In this document: positions 30,986-43,503 of the stretch, piece after piece | Position numbering within the stretch: the first letter of the stretch is position 1 | How the letters are laid out: the number at the start of each line of letters is the position of its first letter | The notes under the pieces: generated by a model | Seen by the model: the letters and a program-made list of their open reading frames with translations, nothing else | Databases searched by the model: none | Told to the model about the DNA's origin: nothing | Program-made: the position numbers and the translations under genes | Assembly: GCA_018398815.1 (NCBI GenBank) | Contig: CM031622.1 | Location: 18,173,914-18,237,913, forward strand | Length of the DNA stretch: 64,000 nucleotides | DNA from: Conus ventricosus | Taxonomy: Eukaryota; Mollusca; Gastropoda; Neogastropoda; Conidae | Direction of reading: 5' to 3'

Positions 30986-31160
30986 CATGCGTGGGGTGGG
31001 GGTGGGCAGGGTGGGGTGTGGGTTGGGGGGTGTGCATGCGTGGGGTGGGACAAAACACACAAACACCAACAAACAAACAAACAAGAAGTGGAACTACTAG
31101 GAGCACTTCTTGGGTGACTTGAGGTGAGGGCGTCAAGTGTCTCAATGTGGAAGGTTGCCA
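30986..31160. repeat. TG/CA-rich simple sequence
   Basis: A duplicated phrase GTGTGCATGCGTGGGGTGGG (near 30980 and 31030) followed by CAAACA repeats; the phrase AAGTGGAACTACTAGGA occurs at 31086 and 31162. Confidence 0.75.
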
Positions 31161-31300
31161 AAAAGTGGAACTACTAGGACCACTTTCTAAAAATAGTAAC
31201 AGTTTTGCGCACCACCTCAAACAGCGGCTAGGCTGTTAAGGCCACAGGGAGAGGGAACTTGGTACTCTGCCAAGCCGGCGCTCCTGGTAAGATTTGCTAT

Positions 31301-31369
31301 CGATCATGATATTCATTCACGCGGTCTAGCCTAGACCGCGACCGTCTTCTTTGACACCAATCATGATCG
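31301..31369. repeat. Nested inverted repeat
   Basis: The inner palindrome has 10-bp arms CGCGGTCTAG / CTAGACCGCG around a single base (31320-31340). Outer arms CGATCATGAT (31301-31310) and ATCATGATCG (31360-31369) are almost concentric with it. It can form a cruciform. Confidence 0.8.
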
Positions 31370-31389
31370 TTACTAATTTTAGATGCTTA

Positions 31390-32078
31390 CACACACACAG
31401 TCCAAACACTGAAGCAGGTCGCGCAACTGCCTATAGCGCTCAAATAGGTCAGCCAGTGTCAAGCTGGGACTGTGTTGAGACGCGCTTGGCTTCAAGACCG
31501 GTTTTGGAGTACGGCAAATAAACGTTTCCTTTCGCGACTCCAGCTTTTTAAATAAAACAGCGCCATTTTTTAAAATAGAATCATTTCTTCAAAAGTTAAA
31601 AGCTTTTCAAAGTTAACAACATCTCTTTTCAAATATATCAGCTAAATCTCTGTCTTGAATCAACAAGCTTTCAAGGTGCTGTGTAGTTTATCAGTAGTAG
31701 GTTCTCGTTTTTCTTTCTCCTCACCTTCCAAAAAGCAAATACTTCTCTTTAACTTAGGAAGTAAAGAACTGGGGCCCGCCTGATTTTCTTTTGTTTAGAT
31801 ACTCTGTCATACACTTGTAATAAAACACATGATCATCTATAGCAAGAAGCAGTTCCTCTGTGAACAAACACGACCGTCTGCATTGAGAGCCATTGCTAAA
31901 CTGAAAGGCGTTGGTTGGGGATCGTCATGTCCGGTCACGTGGTATTGCCCCTTGCCAGGTCATAAAACCCAACACCGCAAATTAAGTGATCAGGCGCCAG
32001 CATAATGACGGGGGCTCTGTAATTTCCATGCATAGGTCGACCCCGGAGATAAGAAAACCCAATCCCCCACTTAACTCA
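31390..32078. other. No gene assigned; coding-like scraps on minus strand
   Basis: Downstream of the THAP gene's stop. The minus strand has open scraps such as ELLLAIDDHVFYYKCMTEYL (31850) and LAPDHLICGVGFYDLARG (31970), but no start, splice signal or domain ties them together. They may be 3' untranslated sequence or an unrecognised decayed gene. Confidence 0.3.
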
Positions 32079-32328
32079 TTAAGCTCTCTGGTTTAAAAAC
32101 CGCGTCATTCCAATCGTCAGTAGTTCACAAAACTTGCCAGCATTAACCGTTGCTTTACGAGCTGCTTCAATCATTTTCAAAGTATCTTATATTTTCATGT
32201 AAAGCATTCTTTTCTTCCTCTGTCCACAATTCCGTTGGTGTTGGCGGCGGTAAATGGAAGATTTTGAGCAACAAAGCATGCTCTTCAATTGCTCCAGTAA
32301 TATTATTTGTACATACATGTTTTGAATT
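32079..32328 (-). CDS. THAP-domain gene, candidate last exon
   Basis: Begins at an acceptor (GATCGCAG, 32328) and encodes about 80 residues with PPPTPTELWTEEEKNALHEN and then, after a one-base shift, EAARKATVNAGKFCELLTIG, ending NQRA at TAA 32079-32081. The sequence is helical and charged, with no named domain. Phase to the upstream exon is off by one, as elsewhere in this assembly. Confidence 0.45.
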
Positions 32329-32422
32329 CTGCGATCATTTTCCTTTCTTTTCTCTTTCCGTTTTGATGACAAAATATACCGTAAATGACTTTACTGGATA
32401 TAAATTGTATGTTTTTGCTTAC

Positions 32423-32526
32423 CGATGGTTTCCTTTCTGTTGGTTTTGGGAGTTTCAATTGTCCTGACCGGCATGTACTCAGTGGGCAGGCTGCCTTCAA
32501 TGAGTCTCCTCAGTTTCCCACCAGAC
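32423..32526 (-). CDS. THAP-domain gene, candidate middle exon
   Basis: A 104-bp exon bounded by ATGTTTCTAG (acceptor) and ATCG|GTAAGC (donor). Encodes SGGKLRRLIEGSLPTEYMPV..., which fits the basic stretch and 'LPT' that follow a THAP domain. Lies 2.5 kb from the THAP exon, the intron being occupied by microsatellites and a LINE. Confidence 0.55.
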
Positions 32527-32644
32527 CTAGAAACATAGGAGGAATATTTCTGTATGTAAATACAAAATTATTGTTTTGCATATCAAAGCAAGGAACTTTG
32601 GTCATCTGATACCAAATAAATAAGAATGACTCCTTAACCTCTGT

Positions 32645-32678
32645 GTTTGTGTGTGTATATATATGTATGTAATATATA

Positions 32679-32730
<52 letters not shown>

Positions 32731-32840
32731 GTGTGTGTGTGTGTTGTGTGTGTGTGGTTAGAGAGAGAGAGAGAGAGAGGAGAGACAGAGAGAGAGAGAG
32801 GAGAGAGAGAGGGGAGAGAGAGAGAGAGACAGAGAGAGGT
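32645..32840. repeat. (AT)n-(GT)n-(GA)n compound microsatellite
   Basis: (AT)n at 32656-32727, (GT)n at 32728-32757, (GA)n with interruptions at 32760-32838. Confidence 0.95.
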
Positions 32841-33031
32841 CTAAAAGGCTTTGTAGTCTACTGATGAAACCTGTGACATATGGCTTGACTACATCATGCA
32901 GTTCAAGAGTACATGTACATGAATTACTTTTTGTGTGTATAACAAAAAAGACGATGTGTTCTGCCTTTACCGTGACTTCAGAATTACCACGCACACACAT
33001 AAACATGCACTGACACACACACATAAACATA

Positions 33032-33072
33032 CCTCTCTCTCTCCTCTTTCTCTCTCTTCTCTCTCTTCTTTT

Positions 33073-33142
<70 letters not shown>

Positions 33143-33168
33143 ACAACACACACCACACACACACACAG
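33032..33168. repeat. (TC)n-(AC)n compound microsatellite
   Basis: (CT)n with TTT interruptions at 33034-33118 followed by (CA)n at 33119-33167. Together with 32728-32838 it forms an inverted pair of GT/GA and CT/CA arrays about 200 bp apart. Confidence 0.95.
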
Positions 33169-33171
33169 AAT

Positions 33172-34880
33172 GGAAAACTGTTTACTTCAATGAGCGGCCC
33201 TGTAAACAACCACGTTCCTGGCAAGCTCTTAAAATGTGTGCCAATGAATTGAGTGAGGTATACCAATTACTTTACCAAGCTTCACTGGACCAGGGAGTAA
33301 TACCTGATGAGTGGCGAGATGCGAGCATTGTTCCTTATTCAAAAAGGGTGACAAAACAAAAGCAGAGAACTATAGACCTGTATCTCTTACATCCATATCA
33401 GCTAAACTACTTGAACACATAATATATAGTAGCATAATGGACCATCTTGACAAATATGACTTCTTAAATAACTCCCAGCATGGTTTTAGACAGCGAAGTT
33501 GTGAGACTTAACTTATAACAACTCTCAATGATTTTAGTAACTGTTTAAACAACAGACAGCAATAGATGCAATTTTATTAGACTTTTCTAAAGCCTTTGAT
33601 AAGGTTGACCATGAGGGCCTGCTGCTTAAATTAGAACACATTGGCATTGGCGGTTCTTTGCTAAAATGGGCTAGATCATTCCTCGTTGGGAGAACGCAGA
33701 AAGTTGTTGTGGAAGGGTCGTCATCCCATTGTAAACCAGTCTTGTCAGGTGTACCACAGGGAACTGTTCTGGGGCCCTTGTTTTTCTTAATTTATATAAA
33801 TGACATAAGTGAAATCTCTCTCCGGAACTACTATAAGGCTTTTTGCAGATGACAGTTTAGTATATAGAACAATCAGAAGCAAGAATGATACTCGCATTCT
33901 ACAACTAGTCAAGAAGATCTAAACGCTTACAAGAGTGGAAAGAAATTGGAAAATGGAATTTCATCCCCCAAAGTGCCAAGTGTTGCGTATATGTAACAAA
34001 CGCTCACCAATTAGATCAGATTATTCTATCCATAATAATATTCTTAAAGAAACTAATGCTGCAAAATATTTAGGGGTGATTATAGATAGTCGTCTCAAAT
34101 GGAAAGAACATTACAATTTAGTATGTTAGAAAGCAAATAACATCTTAGCTTTCTTATACAGGAATATCAATGACTGCCCCAAAAAGGTTAAAGACGACTG
34201 CTACAAAACACTGGTTAGACCAGTACTGGAATATGGTTGCTCAGTTTGGGATCCTTACCATCTAAAGGACATTGATAACCTCGAAAAGATTCAGAAGAGA
34301 GCAGCACGGTTCGTAACAGGGAACCACATCAGAGAAAAGGGGAATACTAGGAAGAACATGAGGAAATTAGAATGGAAACCCTTAGAAGAGAGAAGAGCTT
34401 TTATTAAACTTAACACCTTTTTCAAAGGCAGAGCTAAAGTAATTGATATTCCAATGGAACAACTAGTATTGAATAAAAGTAGCACCAGGAGTGACGGTCA
34501 ATGTTATACCATACCTGCATCAAATATTGACAGCCACTTACATTCTTTTTATCCCAGTTCTGTACGGCTGTGGAACTCACTGCCGGGTGCATCAAGATTG
34601 CCACAAGTGCAATCTCATTCAAGGGACAAATTGATTCGACAGTTTGAGATCTGCATATTGACGATTTTCTTTACTTCCCCAGATATTTTATATTACCTGG
34701 GCCTGAATTTGGGCCATTGTTTTAAATCGAGTGGGACCCCTTGTTGCCAAATTTGCTCCAGGGGCCAACAGTCAGAGTCGCACTGTTTTATGTTATTCTA
34801 TTTTATTTTTTTAATATGCGTGCTGGTGACCTACTCGTTTTTGAGTGAACCAGTATTTTAGGAAGAAGAAGAAGAAGAAC
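33172..34880 (+). mobile_element. Decayed CR1/L2-like LINE, RT to 3' end
   Basis: Plus-strand RT in fragments: ENYRPVSLTSISAKLLEHI (33360), FLNNSQHGFRQ (33465), [16 protein letters not shown] (33575), [14 protein letters not shown] (33745), FADDS (about 33850), KYLGVIIDSRLKWKEH (34065), LEYGCSVWDPY (34226) and LWNSLPGA (34568). It ends at about 34650 and is followed by a 3' region closing with a (GAA)n tail at 34862-34880. At least five frame breaks. It lies in intron 1 of the minus-strand THAP gene, in antisense orientation. No endonuclease is present, so it is 5'-truncated, starting next to the CA array. Confidence 0.85.
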
Positions 34881-34994
34881 CAACACTTGGACATCACTGA
34901 ATTTTGGATGCCCGAACTTAATTGTCATTACAGAAACCTATTCGATGAAATATTGCTATTAACTGAACGATATAGAGTCTATGCTCAGACTTAC

Positions 34995-35199
34995 CAGTTT
35001 TGAAGCAAGAATCCTTGAAATGACGGGAGCAAATTGTAGCCCTGTCGGGGTTGACGATTATCTTGTCTGTTGATACTGTTGATCAGCTGCATTCTCCACT
35101 CATCGTTCGTACCTTTCGCCGGTAATTTGTGAAATGTAAGCCCTTTGTGTTTAGATTTCTGGGCGGGACAGCCAACAATGGCACGTTTGCACCCCCCAT
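34995..35199 (-). CDS. THAP-type zinc-finger protein, first coding exon
   Basis: A minus-strand exon from ATG 35199 to a donor (ACTG|GTAAGT) at 34995. It encodes, over two frames separated by one base near 35070, VGCPAQ...GLTFHKLPAKGTNDEWRMQLI and VNPDRATICSRHFKDSCFKT. This is the THAP domain layout: cysteine, then FHxxP, then the conserved tryptophan, then CxxH followed by F. The first zinc cysteine (normally CxxxxC) is not at its usual spot in the read frame, possibly through another base error. THAP proteins bind DNA sequence-specifically and are related to P-element transposase. A CpG-rich promoter lies just upstream. Confidence 0.7.
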
Positions 35200-35309
35200 A
35201 TTAGATGCGATGTGGTTTTGGTACAAGAAAATTGGAGTGTTCATGCGAAAACGAGATTTACACCGTCCGACACGCGTGCTCCACACATTGTTTACTCGCT
35301 TGAAGCTGC

Positions 35310-35407
35310 AACCGGAAGTTCTTTACGCCCAAGTTCGGCCGTCGGCTCGCGAGCAGTACTTCGCGCGGCGCATCTGGCTCTTGTTAGTCCCTTTGCTGTA
35401 CGGTCCC
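35310..35407 (-). promoter_or_regulatory. THAP gene promoter with shared three-block module
   Basis: CpG-rich. On the minus strand it contains GGGACCGTACAGCAAAGG (35407-35390), CGAAGTACTG (35363-35354) and GCGTAAAGAACTTCCGGT (35328-35311), the same blocks and order as 12860-12970. The ETS-type ACTTCCGG is 112 bp upstream of the ATG. Confidence 0.6.
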
Positions 35408-35409
35408 TG

Positions 35410-36025
35410 GATGGTTCAACACATACCTTTTTATTTTTTGTTTTCCTTCCCACTCGCTGGCAGCAAACTCTCGCTGTGAATCGTCGCCGTGATGAGAAAT
35501 AACACTGGAAGAAAGCAGAATGAGAACGACGCCGTTTGCGAACATTACGACAGAGAAGATAGGAAATGAAACGAGGCAGGGAACGGTAAACGATAAACAA
35601 GTGGGGTATTTTTGCTCCCATGAGAAAACCTAACACAGAGTAACATAAACAAGTGGGGTATTTTTTGCTCCCATAAGAAAAAACCTAACACAGAGTGACT
35701 TTTATTCAAGACTGGCACAGCCTTTTAAACTTGAATAAAGTCAGACAAATATATCTCAAGCGCAGGCCAACACTCGACTGTCTTCATAGTGATGACTTTG
35801 CAAAGATTTGAACTTAATGGGAGGGGGGGGGGGGGGGGGGGGGAGTTGAAGATGGAGAAACTGGGAACATGAAGTTAAAAAAAATCTGTTACAGATATGA
35901 AAAACTCTTCACTAGCTGCATAAGGGAACCATCGCAATCCCTTTTGAAGGCAGATAACTTGTATTGCCTGCTCCGAGGCCTGTAGTCCGCTGACGGTCTC
36001 ACTGATGAGTTCCGACCCAGCAGTA
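35410..36025. other. THAP upstream region, duplicated phrase and poly(G)
   Basis: A 60-bp phrase (AAACAAGTGGGGTATTTTTG ... CCTAACACAGAGT) is repeated at 35595 and 35648. A 22-base G run lies at about 35822-35843. No gene seen. Confidence 0.5.
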
Positions 36026-38930
36026 TGTGGACGCTTACAGTGAATGGTTTACAACATGGATGACAGTATGTGACACTTACAGTGAATGGTTTACACATGG
36101 ATGACAGTATGTGACACTTACAGTGAATGGTTTACACATGGATGACAGTATGTGACGCTTACAGTGAATGGTTTACACATGGATGACAGTATGTGACGCT
36201 TACAGTGGATTGTGTAGACATGGTTGACAGTATGTGATGCTTACAGTGGATTGTGTAGACATGGATAACAGTATGTGACACTTACAGTGGATTGTGTAGA
36301 CATGGATGACAGTATGTGACACTTACAGTGGATTGTGTAGACATGGATGACAGTATGTGATGCTTACAGTGAATGGTTTACACATGGATGACAGTATGTG
36401 ACACTTACAGTGGATTGTGCAGACATGGATGACAGTAGGTGACACTTACAGTGGATTGTGTAGACATGGATGAAAGTATGTGACGCTACAGTGGATTGTG
36501 TAGACATGGATGACAGTATGTGACGCTTACAGTGAATGGTTTACACATGGATGACAGTATGTGACACTTACAGTGGATTGTGCAGACATGGATGACAGTA
36601 GGTGACACTTACAGTGGATTGTGTAGACATGGATGACGTATGTGACGCTTACAGTGAATGGTTTACACATGGATGACAGTATGTGACACTTACAGTGGAT
36701 TGTGCAGACATGGATGACAGTAGGTGACACTTACAGTGGATTGTGTAGACATGGATTGACAGTAAGTGACGCTTACAGTGGATTGTGTAGACATTGGATG
36801 ACAGTATGTGACGCTTACAGTGAATGGTTTACACATATGGATGACAGTATGTGACACTTACAGTGGATTGTGCAGACATGGATGTCAGTAGGTGACACTT
36901 ACAGTGGATTGTGTAGACATGGATGACAGTATGTGACGTTTACAGTGGATTGTGCAGACATGGATAACAGTATGTGACGCTTACAGTGGATTGTGCAGAC
37001 ATGGAGACAGTATGTGACGCTTACAGTGAATGGTTCACACATGGATGACAGTATGTGACGCTTACAGTGGATTGTGTAGACATGGATGACAGTAGGTGAC
37101 GCTTACAGTGAATGGTTTACACATGGATGACAGTATGTGACGCTTACAGTGGATTGTGTAGACATGGATGACAGTATGTGACGCTTACAGTGGATTGTGT
37201 AGACATGGTTGACAGTAGGTGATACCCACCGTGAATGGTTTACACATGGATGACAGTATGTGACGCTTGCAGTGGATTGTGTAGACATGGTTGACAGTAG
37301 GTGATACCCACAGTGAATGGTTTACACATGGATGACATTATGTGACGCTCACAGTGGATTATGTAGACATGGATGATAGTAGGTGATCCCCACAGTGAAT
37401 GGTTTACACATGGATGACAGTATGTGACGCTTACAGTGGATTGTGTAGACATGGATGACAGTATGTGACACTTTCAGTGGATTGTGTAGACATGGATGAC
37501 AGTATGTGATGCTTACAGTTTATGGTTTACACATGGATGACAGTATGTGACGCTTACAGTGGATTGTGTAGACGTGGATGACAGTATGTGACGCTTACAG
37601 TGGATTGTGTAGACATGGATGACAGTATGCGACACTTACAGTGAACGGTTTACACATGGATGACAGTATGTGACGCTTACAGTGAGTTGTGTAGACATGG
37701 ATGACAGTATGTGACACTTTCAGTGGATTGTGTAGACATGGAGACAGTATGTGACGTTAACAGTGGATTGTGTAGACATGGATGACAGTATGTGACACTT
37801 AAGTGAATGGTTTACACATGGATGACAGTATGTGACGCTTTCAGTTTATTGTGTAGACATAGATGACAGTATGTGACGCTTACAGTGAATGGTTTACACA
37901 TGGATGACAGTATGTGACGCTTACAGTCGATTGTGTAGACATGGATGACAGTATGTGATGCTTACAGTGGATTGTGTAGACATGGTTGACAGTAGGTGAT
38001 GCCCACAGGGAATGGTTTACACATGGATGACAGTATGTGACGCTTTCAGTGGATTGTGTAGACATGGATGACAGTATGTGACGCTTACAGTGAATGGTTT
38101 ACACATGGATGACAGTATGTGACGCTTACAGTGGATTGTGTAGACATGGATGACAGTATGTGACGCTTACAGTGGATTGTGTAGACATGGATGACAGTAT
38201 GTGACACTTACAGTGAACGGTTTACACATGGATGACAGTATGTGACGCTTACAGTGAGTTGTGTAGACATGGATGACAGTATGTGACACTTTCAGTGGAT
38301 TGTGTAGACATGGAGACAGTATGTGACGTTTACAGTGGATTGTGTAGACATGGATGACAGTATGTGACACTTACAGTGAATGGTTTACACATGGATGACA
38401 GTATGTGACGCTTTCAGTGGATTGTGTAGACATGGATGACAGAATGTGACGTTACAGTGAATGGTTTACACATGGATGACAGTATGTGACACTTTCAGTG
38501 GATTGTGTAGACAAGGATGACAGTATGTGACGCTTACAGTGAATGGTTTACACATGGATGACAGTATGTGACACTTTCAGTGGATTGTGTAGACATGGAT
38601 GACAGTATGTGACACTTACAGTGAATGGTTTACACATGGATGACAGTATGTGACGCTTTCAGTGGATTGTGTAGACATGGATGACAGTATGTGACGCTTA
38701 CAGTGAATGGTTTACCAGGATGACAGTATGTGACACTTTCAGTGGATTGTGTAGACATGGATGACAGTGTGTGACGCTTCAGTGGATTGTGTAGACATGG
38801 ATGACAATATGTGACGCTTACAGTGGATTGGTAGACTGGCTGACAGTAGGTGATGCCCACAGTGATGGTTTAAAACATGAATGACAGTATGCGACGCTTA
38901 CACCTAGCTACGTGGATATTGTCATGGTGG
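36026..38930. repeat. 41-bp minisatellite, about 70 units
   Basis: Unit of 41 bp: GACAGTATGTGACGCTTACA followed by GTGAATGGTTTACACATGGA(T) (type A) or GTGGATTGTGTAGACATGGA(T) (type B). Types A and B are interspersed, giving higher-order runs. The minus strand has no stop codon in any frame of the consensus, so many ORFs of 60-76 codons appear with a 41-residue super-period; these are not genes. Confidence 0.95.
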
Positions 38931-39130
38931 ATGACAGTTCACTAGGGCTGGCTAAACCCAAATACAATCTAAAGTGACAAAGGCAATGCCATTTTGAGCC
39001 ACTGCTCTAACTGGACAATCATTTTCAGCTTTTTGAGTGTCTGTCCTGAAAACTTGGACCCATTCGACACCCTGAAACTTCCACCTGCAGTCATCATACT
39101 TTGAAACTTCCCTAAAAACTGGGAAAACAG

Positions 39131-41730
39131 TCTGCCCCAGCATTTGACAACCTGGGTAGTTGCACCTGTCTAGGTCAGAACTGGGGCACAGCAGAAAAGC
39201 GCTTAATACAGAATCTCCCCTTTACAGTGAGCCAGACTTAACCATTCTCACTGTAAATCATTAATCATTTGGTCAGCTTGGCCCCACTGACCAACATATC
39301 AGGCTTGTCAGGATGCCACAAACATGTGTTTCTGTTGTCAGTTATTATATCCAAGCTAACCACACAAGGCCCATTCAGGGATGGAGTGTTTGGGGGAAAA
39401 CCCCCAAACCCCACCCCCCAATTCCTCCTAAAAAAAAAAAAAGCTGTATAACACAAAACTAATCATTTAGAAAATATGAGGTAAACGACAGAAAGTTCAA
39501 AACAAGATAGCGCCCTCAATTGGCATCCCTACGGCTTACATAAAATTAGGCTGTGATGAGGGTGCAATAATGGTTTTAAAGAAAGAGAAAAACATTATTC
39601 AAAAAAACTTTCTATGTAACATTATAATTTTGAAACAGTCATATATGTGTAAACGTCACTGCAGACAGGAGATCAAGGCGAACGTCTATTACATTTTATT
39701 CAGCTTAGTTGCCAAATCACAAACAAAAAACAAAAAAAAGCAAACACACATTATGTTGTCAAAAGAATGATAAAAAGAATAGAAACTTTCTGAAAACAAA
39801 GAAAGTGAAGGGAACCACAGAAGGGAAAATGCAGTACATAAGATTTTTTTTCTTTTAAAGGCAGAAGTCCAGAAGAGAGTTATAGAAAAGAGAAATTCAC
39901 AGATTTTCCAGAAGTGAGGACATGATTTAAACTGAAAGAGCCCCCCCATCCCTCCCTAATATTCTTGCGAGTCAGCACGAGTCCAATCAGTCGCAACAAC
40001 AGCACACACAATAAAAAACTTATAAAATTTACAAAATACACAAGTCATAACAAAGCAGCAACTACACCCATCAGGAAATTATGATAGATCCTGTTGATGG
40101 CATGAATAGCCACTGATCTTCAATATCTTTTGTTACATTACTATACAATTTCACACATAGCACTAGCAGCAACTACTGACATCCATCTGGAAAATAAGAC
40201 CAGATCTTGTTGATTGCATGAGTCGAATTTTTTTAAAAAAACCCTTTTATTATTTCTGAACAAATGTTCTTAGAAAAAAATTTATTTACAGTCAATTTAT
40301 GGAAACATGTTATTTAATTTTTTTTTCTGATTAAGGGAAGCAGATAAAAATTTTCTTCTTCCGAAATAAAAGTTGTTAAGGTTAAAGTTCTTTTAGCCTC
40401 TTGGTCAAAGGGACAGTACCGGTCGGAGGTTTAGTGTGTCCATCGTTCCTCCCACTGCCTTTAACCACCCTGAAATGAACCAGTGCCAAATTTCTGCTGC
40501 ACAAGAGGACTTCAAAAAAAAGTTGACCCCATACAGATTCAAATTTACCACCATCACACCACAGGGAAAAGTACACCTTTAACCCAACCCCTAAATCCCT
40601 TAGAAATACACCAAAATTTTTCATTATTCTGACAGTTTGTTCTAATGATTCGCAGGAGCTGCAGATATAAATTGTAATAACAACAAAAAAAGAAAAAAAA
40701 GGTAAATAGCTGAGTGAATTTATAGAGGCTTTGAAAACTGATGTTACAAAAAGGAGAATACATATGATTGAAATACTATACACCTCACACACACACCACA
40801 CACAACACACACACACACACCCCACACACTGAAATATCGTGTTAGACTAAAAGCATTTGGGTTCATTGAGATTGGTCCTTCAAAACAATTTCCAATAACA
40901 GGAAAGAAAAAAAACACTCTCTTCCTCCTTTCCCGTTGCATAATTCTCCTTGTAGGGGTACAAGCGGCGGGGCCAACAGACATATACAATGCTGCTATTT
41001 TTCTGATTGTTGTACTCAATGGGCATAACTGGCCCCTGTCTCCTGATCAGAATAAACTCTTCAGAGGAGGGAAAAAAGTGTAAATTGTTTGTTCTTTACA
41101 TCATTTCTGATTTTGAAAAAAAAAAAAAAAAAAAATATTGGAAAGGGCTTCCCATAGCTGGTTTACTTACAACTCCCTGAAATTGTCACTCTAGGATTTT
41201 ATTAAGTCTAGTCATGAGATTTTGTGCATGTTGACGATGTCTGCTGGGCTACAACTGACTTTGTAGTAGTAGTAGTAATAGTAATAGTAATGTAGGGACG
41301 TAATCAATTACATATGCCGTTAAGCCTTTCAATGTCCCCTCGTGTTATTATACTTTTATGACAGGGTTGAAAATGCATGCAATATAAATTTTCCTTCTTA
41401 TTCATCAAGCTTCTAACTGTACTTTAAATTTCAAGTCTTCAAACCAGCAAATTCTTAAAAACATTAGTATTTTTGCAATTTTTAAATGCAGTTGGCAAAC
41501 TGTTCCAGTTGTAATAAACTCTGTTATGAATTGAATCTCCCCCAAATTTGTATGAAACTGCTTTAAAAAATATTTTGCCTTCCGAATTTCTGTTTATCGT
41601 TTTACGCCTCAAAAAATAAACCACTGTTGTCCGTTTGCTTGTGAATATTTGAACACTTCATCAAATCCCTTAATACGTCTACTTTTAAAGAGTCCCAATT
41701 TAAGAATTTAATTACTGTATGACATCTTTG
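39131..41730. repeat. Tandem duplication, copy 1 (2.6 kb)
   Basis: Begins at AGCATTTGACAACCTGGGTA and ends in the 3' part of a minus-strand LINE. It matches 41763-44416 throughout, with mostly small indels. Contains AT-rich sequence, a CA tract (40790-40825), a GTA/ATA trinucleotide array (41264-41290) that looks like a LINE tail, and no other gene. Confidence 0.85.
41400..41720 (-). pseudogene. LINE RT C-terminal fragment, copy 1
   Basis: The minus strand reads the end of a CR1-like RT (VYYNWNSLPTAFKNCKNTNV), followed downstream by a trinucleotide tail at 41264-41290. Broken frame. Confidence 0.5.
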
Positions 41731-41762
41731 TCCTTCTACACTAACCCTAGAACTGGCAACAT

Positions 41763-43449
41763 CTGCTCAGCATTTGACAACCTGGGTAGTTGCACCTGTC
41801 TAGAGCAGAACTGGGGCACAGCAGAAGCGCTTATACAGAATCTCACTACAGTGACCAACTTAACCATTCCACGTGACTTAATCATTTGGTCACTTGGCCC
41901 CACTGACCACACATATCAGGCTTGTCAGGATGCCACAAACATGTGTTTCTGTTGTCATGTTATTATATCCAAGCTAACCACACAAGGCCCATTCAGGGAT
42001 GGAGTGATTGGGAACCCCCACCCACCCCCCAACTTCCCCCTAAGAAAAAAAAGCTGTGATAAACAAAAACTAATCATTTAGAAAATACTGATGTAAACGA
42101 CAGAAAGTTCACAACAAGATAGCGCCCTCAATTGGCATCCCTACGGCTTACATAAAATTAGGCTGTGATGAGGGTGCAATAATGGTTTTCAAGAAAGAGT
42201 AAAACATTATTCATAAAACATTCTATGTAACATTATAATTTTGAAACAGTCATATATGTGTAAACTGTCACTGCAGACAGGAGATCAAGGCTGAACAGTC
42301 TATACATTTTATTCAGCTTAGTTGCCAAATCACAAACAAAAAAACAAAAAAAGCAAACACACATTATGTTGTCACAAGAATGATAAAAAGTATAGCAACT
42401 TTCTGAAACAAAGAAAGTGAATGAACCACAGAAGGGAAAATGCAGTACATAAGATTTTTTTTCTTTTAAAGGCAGAGTCCAGAAGAGAGTTATAGAAAAG
42501 AGAAATTCACAGATTTCCAGAATGTGAGGACATGATTTTAAACTGAAAGAGCTCCCCCATCCCTCCCTAATTTTCTTGCGAGTCAGCACAGAGTCCAATC
42601 AGTCGCAAACAACAGCACACACACATAAAATACTTATAAAATTTACAAAATACACAAGTCATAACAAAGCAGCAACTACACCCATCAGGAAATTATGAGT
42701 AGATCCTGTTGATGGCATGAATAGCCACTGGGTCTTCAATATCTTTTGTTACATTACTATACCCAAATCACAACATAGCACTAGCAGCAACTACTGACAT
42801 CCATCTGGAAAATAAGACCAGATCTTGTTGATTGCATGAGTCGCAATTTTTCTTCAAACACCCTCTTTGATTACATTTCTGCAGACAACTGCCTCTCTTA
42901 GAAAAATACTTAATTCAGTAATTACAGTCAATTTATGGAGCATGTATATTTAATTTTTTTTTTTGCTGATTACATGTAAGCAGATAAAAAATTTTCTTCT
43001 TCCAGAAATAATAAGTTGGTTAAGGTTAAAGTTCTTGTAGCCTCTTGGTCAAAGGGACAGTACACGGTCGGAGGTTCAGTGTGTCCATCTCGTTCCTCCC
43101 ACTGCCTTTAACCCTCCTGAACTGAACCAGCTGCCCATTTGTCTGCTGGCACAGAGAGGGACTTCAAACAGAAAAAGTCTGACCCCATACATGATTCAAA
43201 TTCACCACCATCAACACCACAGGCAAACGCTCACACCATTTAACCACAAGCCCCTAAATCCCTTAGAAAATACACCTAAAATTTATCATTATTCTGACAA
43301 GTTTGTTCTAATGATTCGCAGGAGCTGCAGATATAAATTGTAATAACAACAAAAAAAGAAAAAAAAAGGTAAACTAGCTGAGTGAATTGATAGAGGCTTT
43401 GAAAACTGATGTTACAAAAAGGAGAATAACATATGATTGAAATACTATA

Positions 43450-43503
<54 letters not shown>

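Noticed and set aside
36527..38860. Several ORFs of 60-76 codons (STQSTVSVTYCHPC repeats)
   Set aside because: They are translations of the 41-bp repeat, which happens to lack stops on the minus strand.
36026..38930. Regular array of conserved and variable parts resembling a CRISPR array
   Set aside because: The unit is 41 bp with no unique spacers; the variable part is only two alternating types. No cas-like genes, and the host is a eukaryote. It is a minisatellite.
43050..43260. Second tRNA-like SINE head (minus) in the tandem duplication
   Set aside because: An A-box-like TGGTTAAATGG exists, but the B box is poor (GAATTTGAATC) and the sister copy lacks it.
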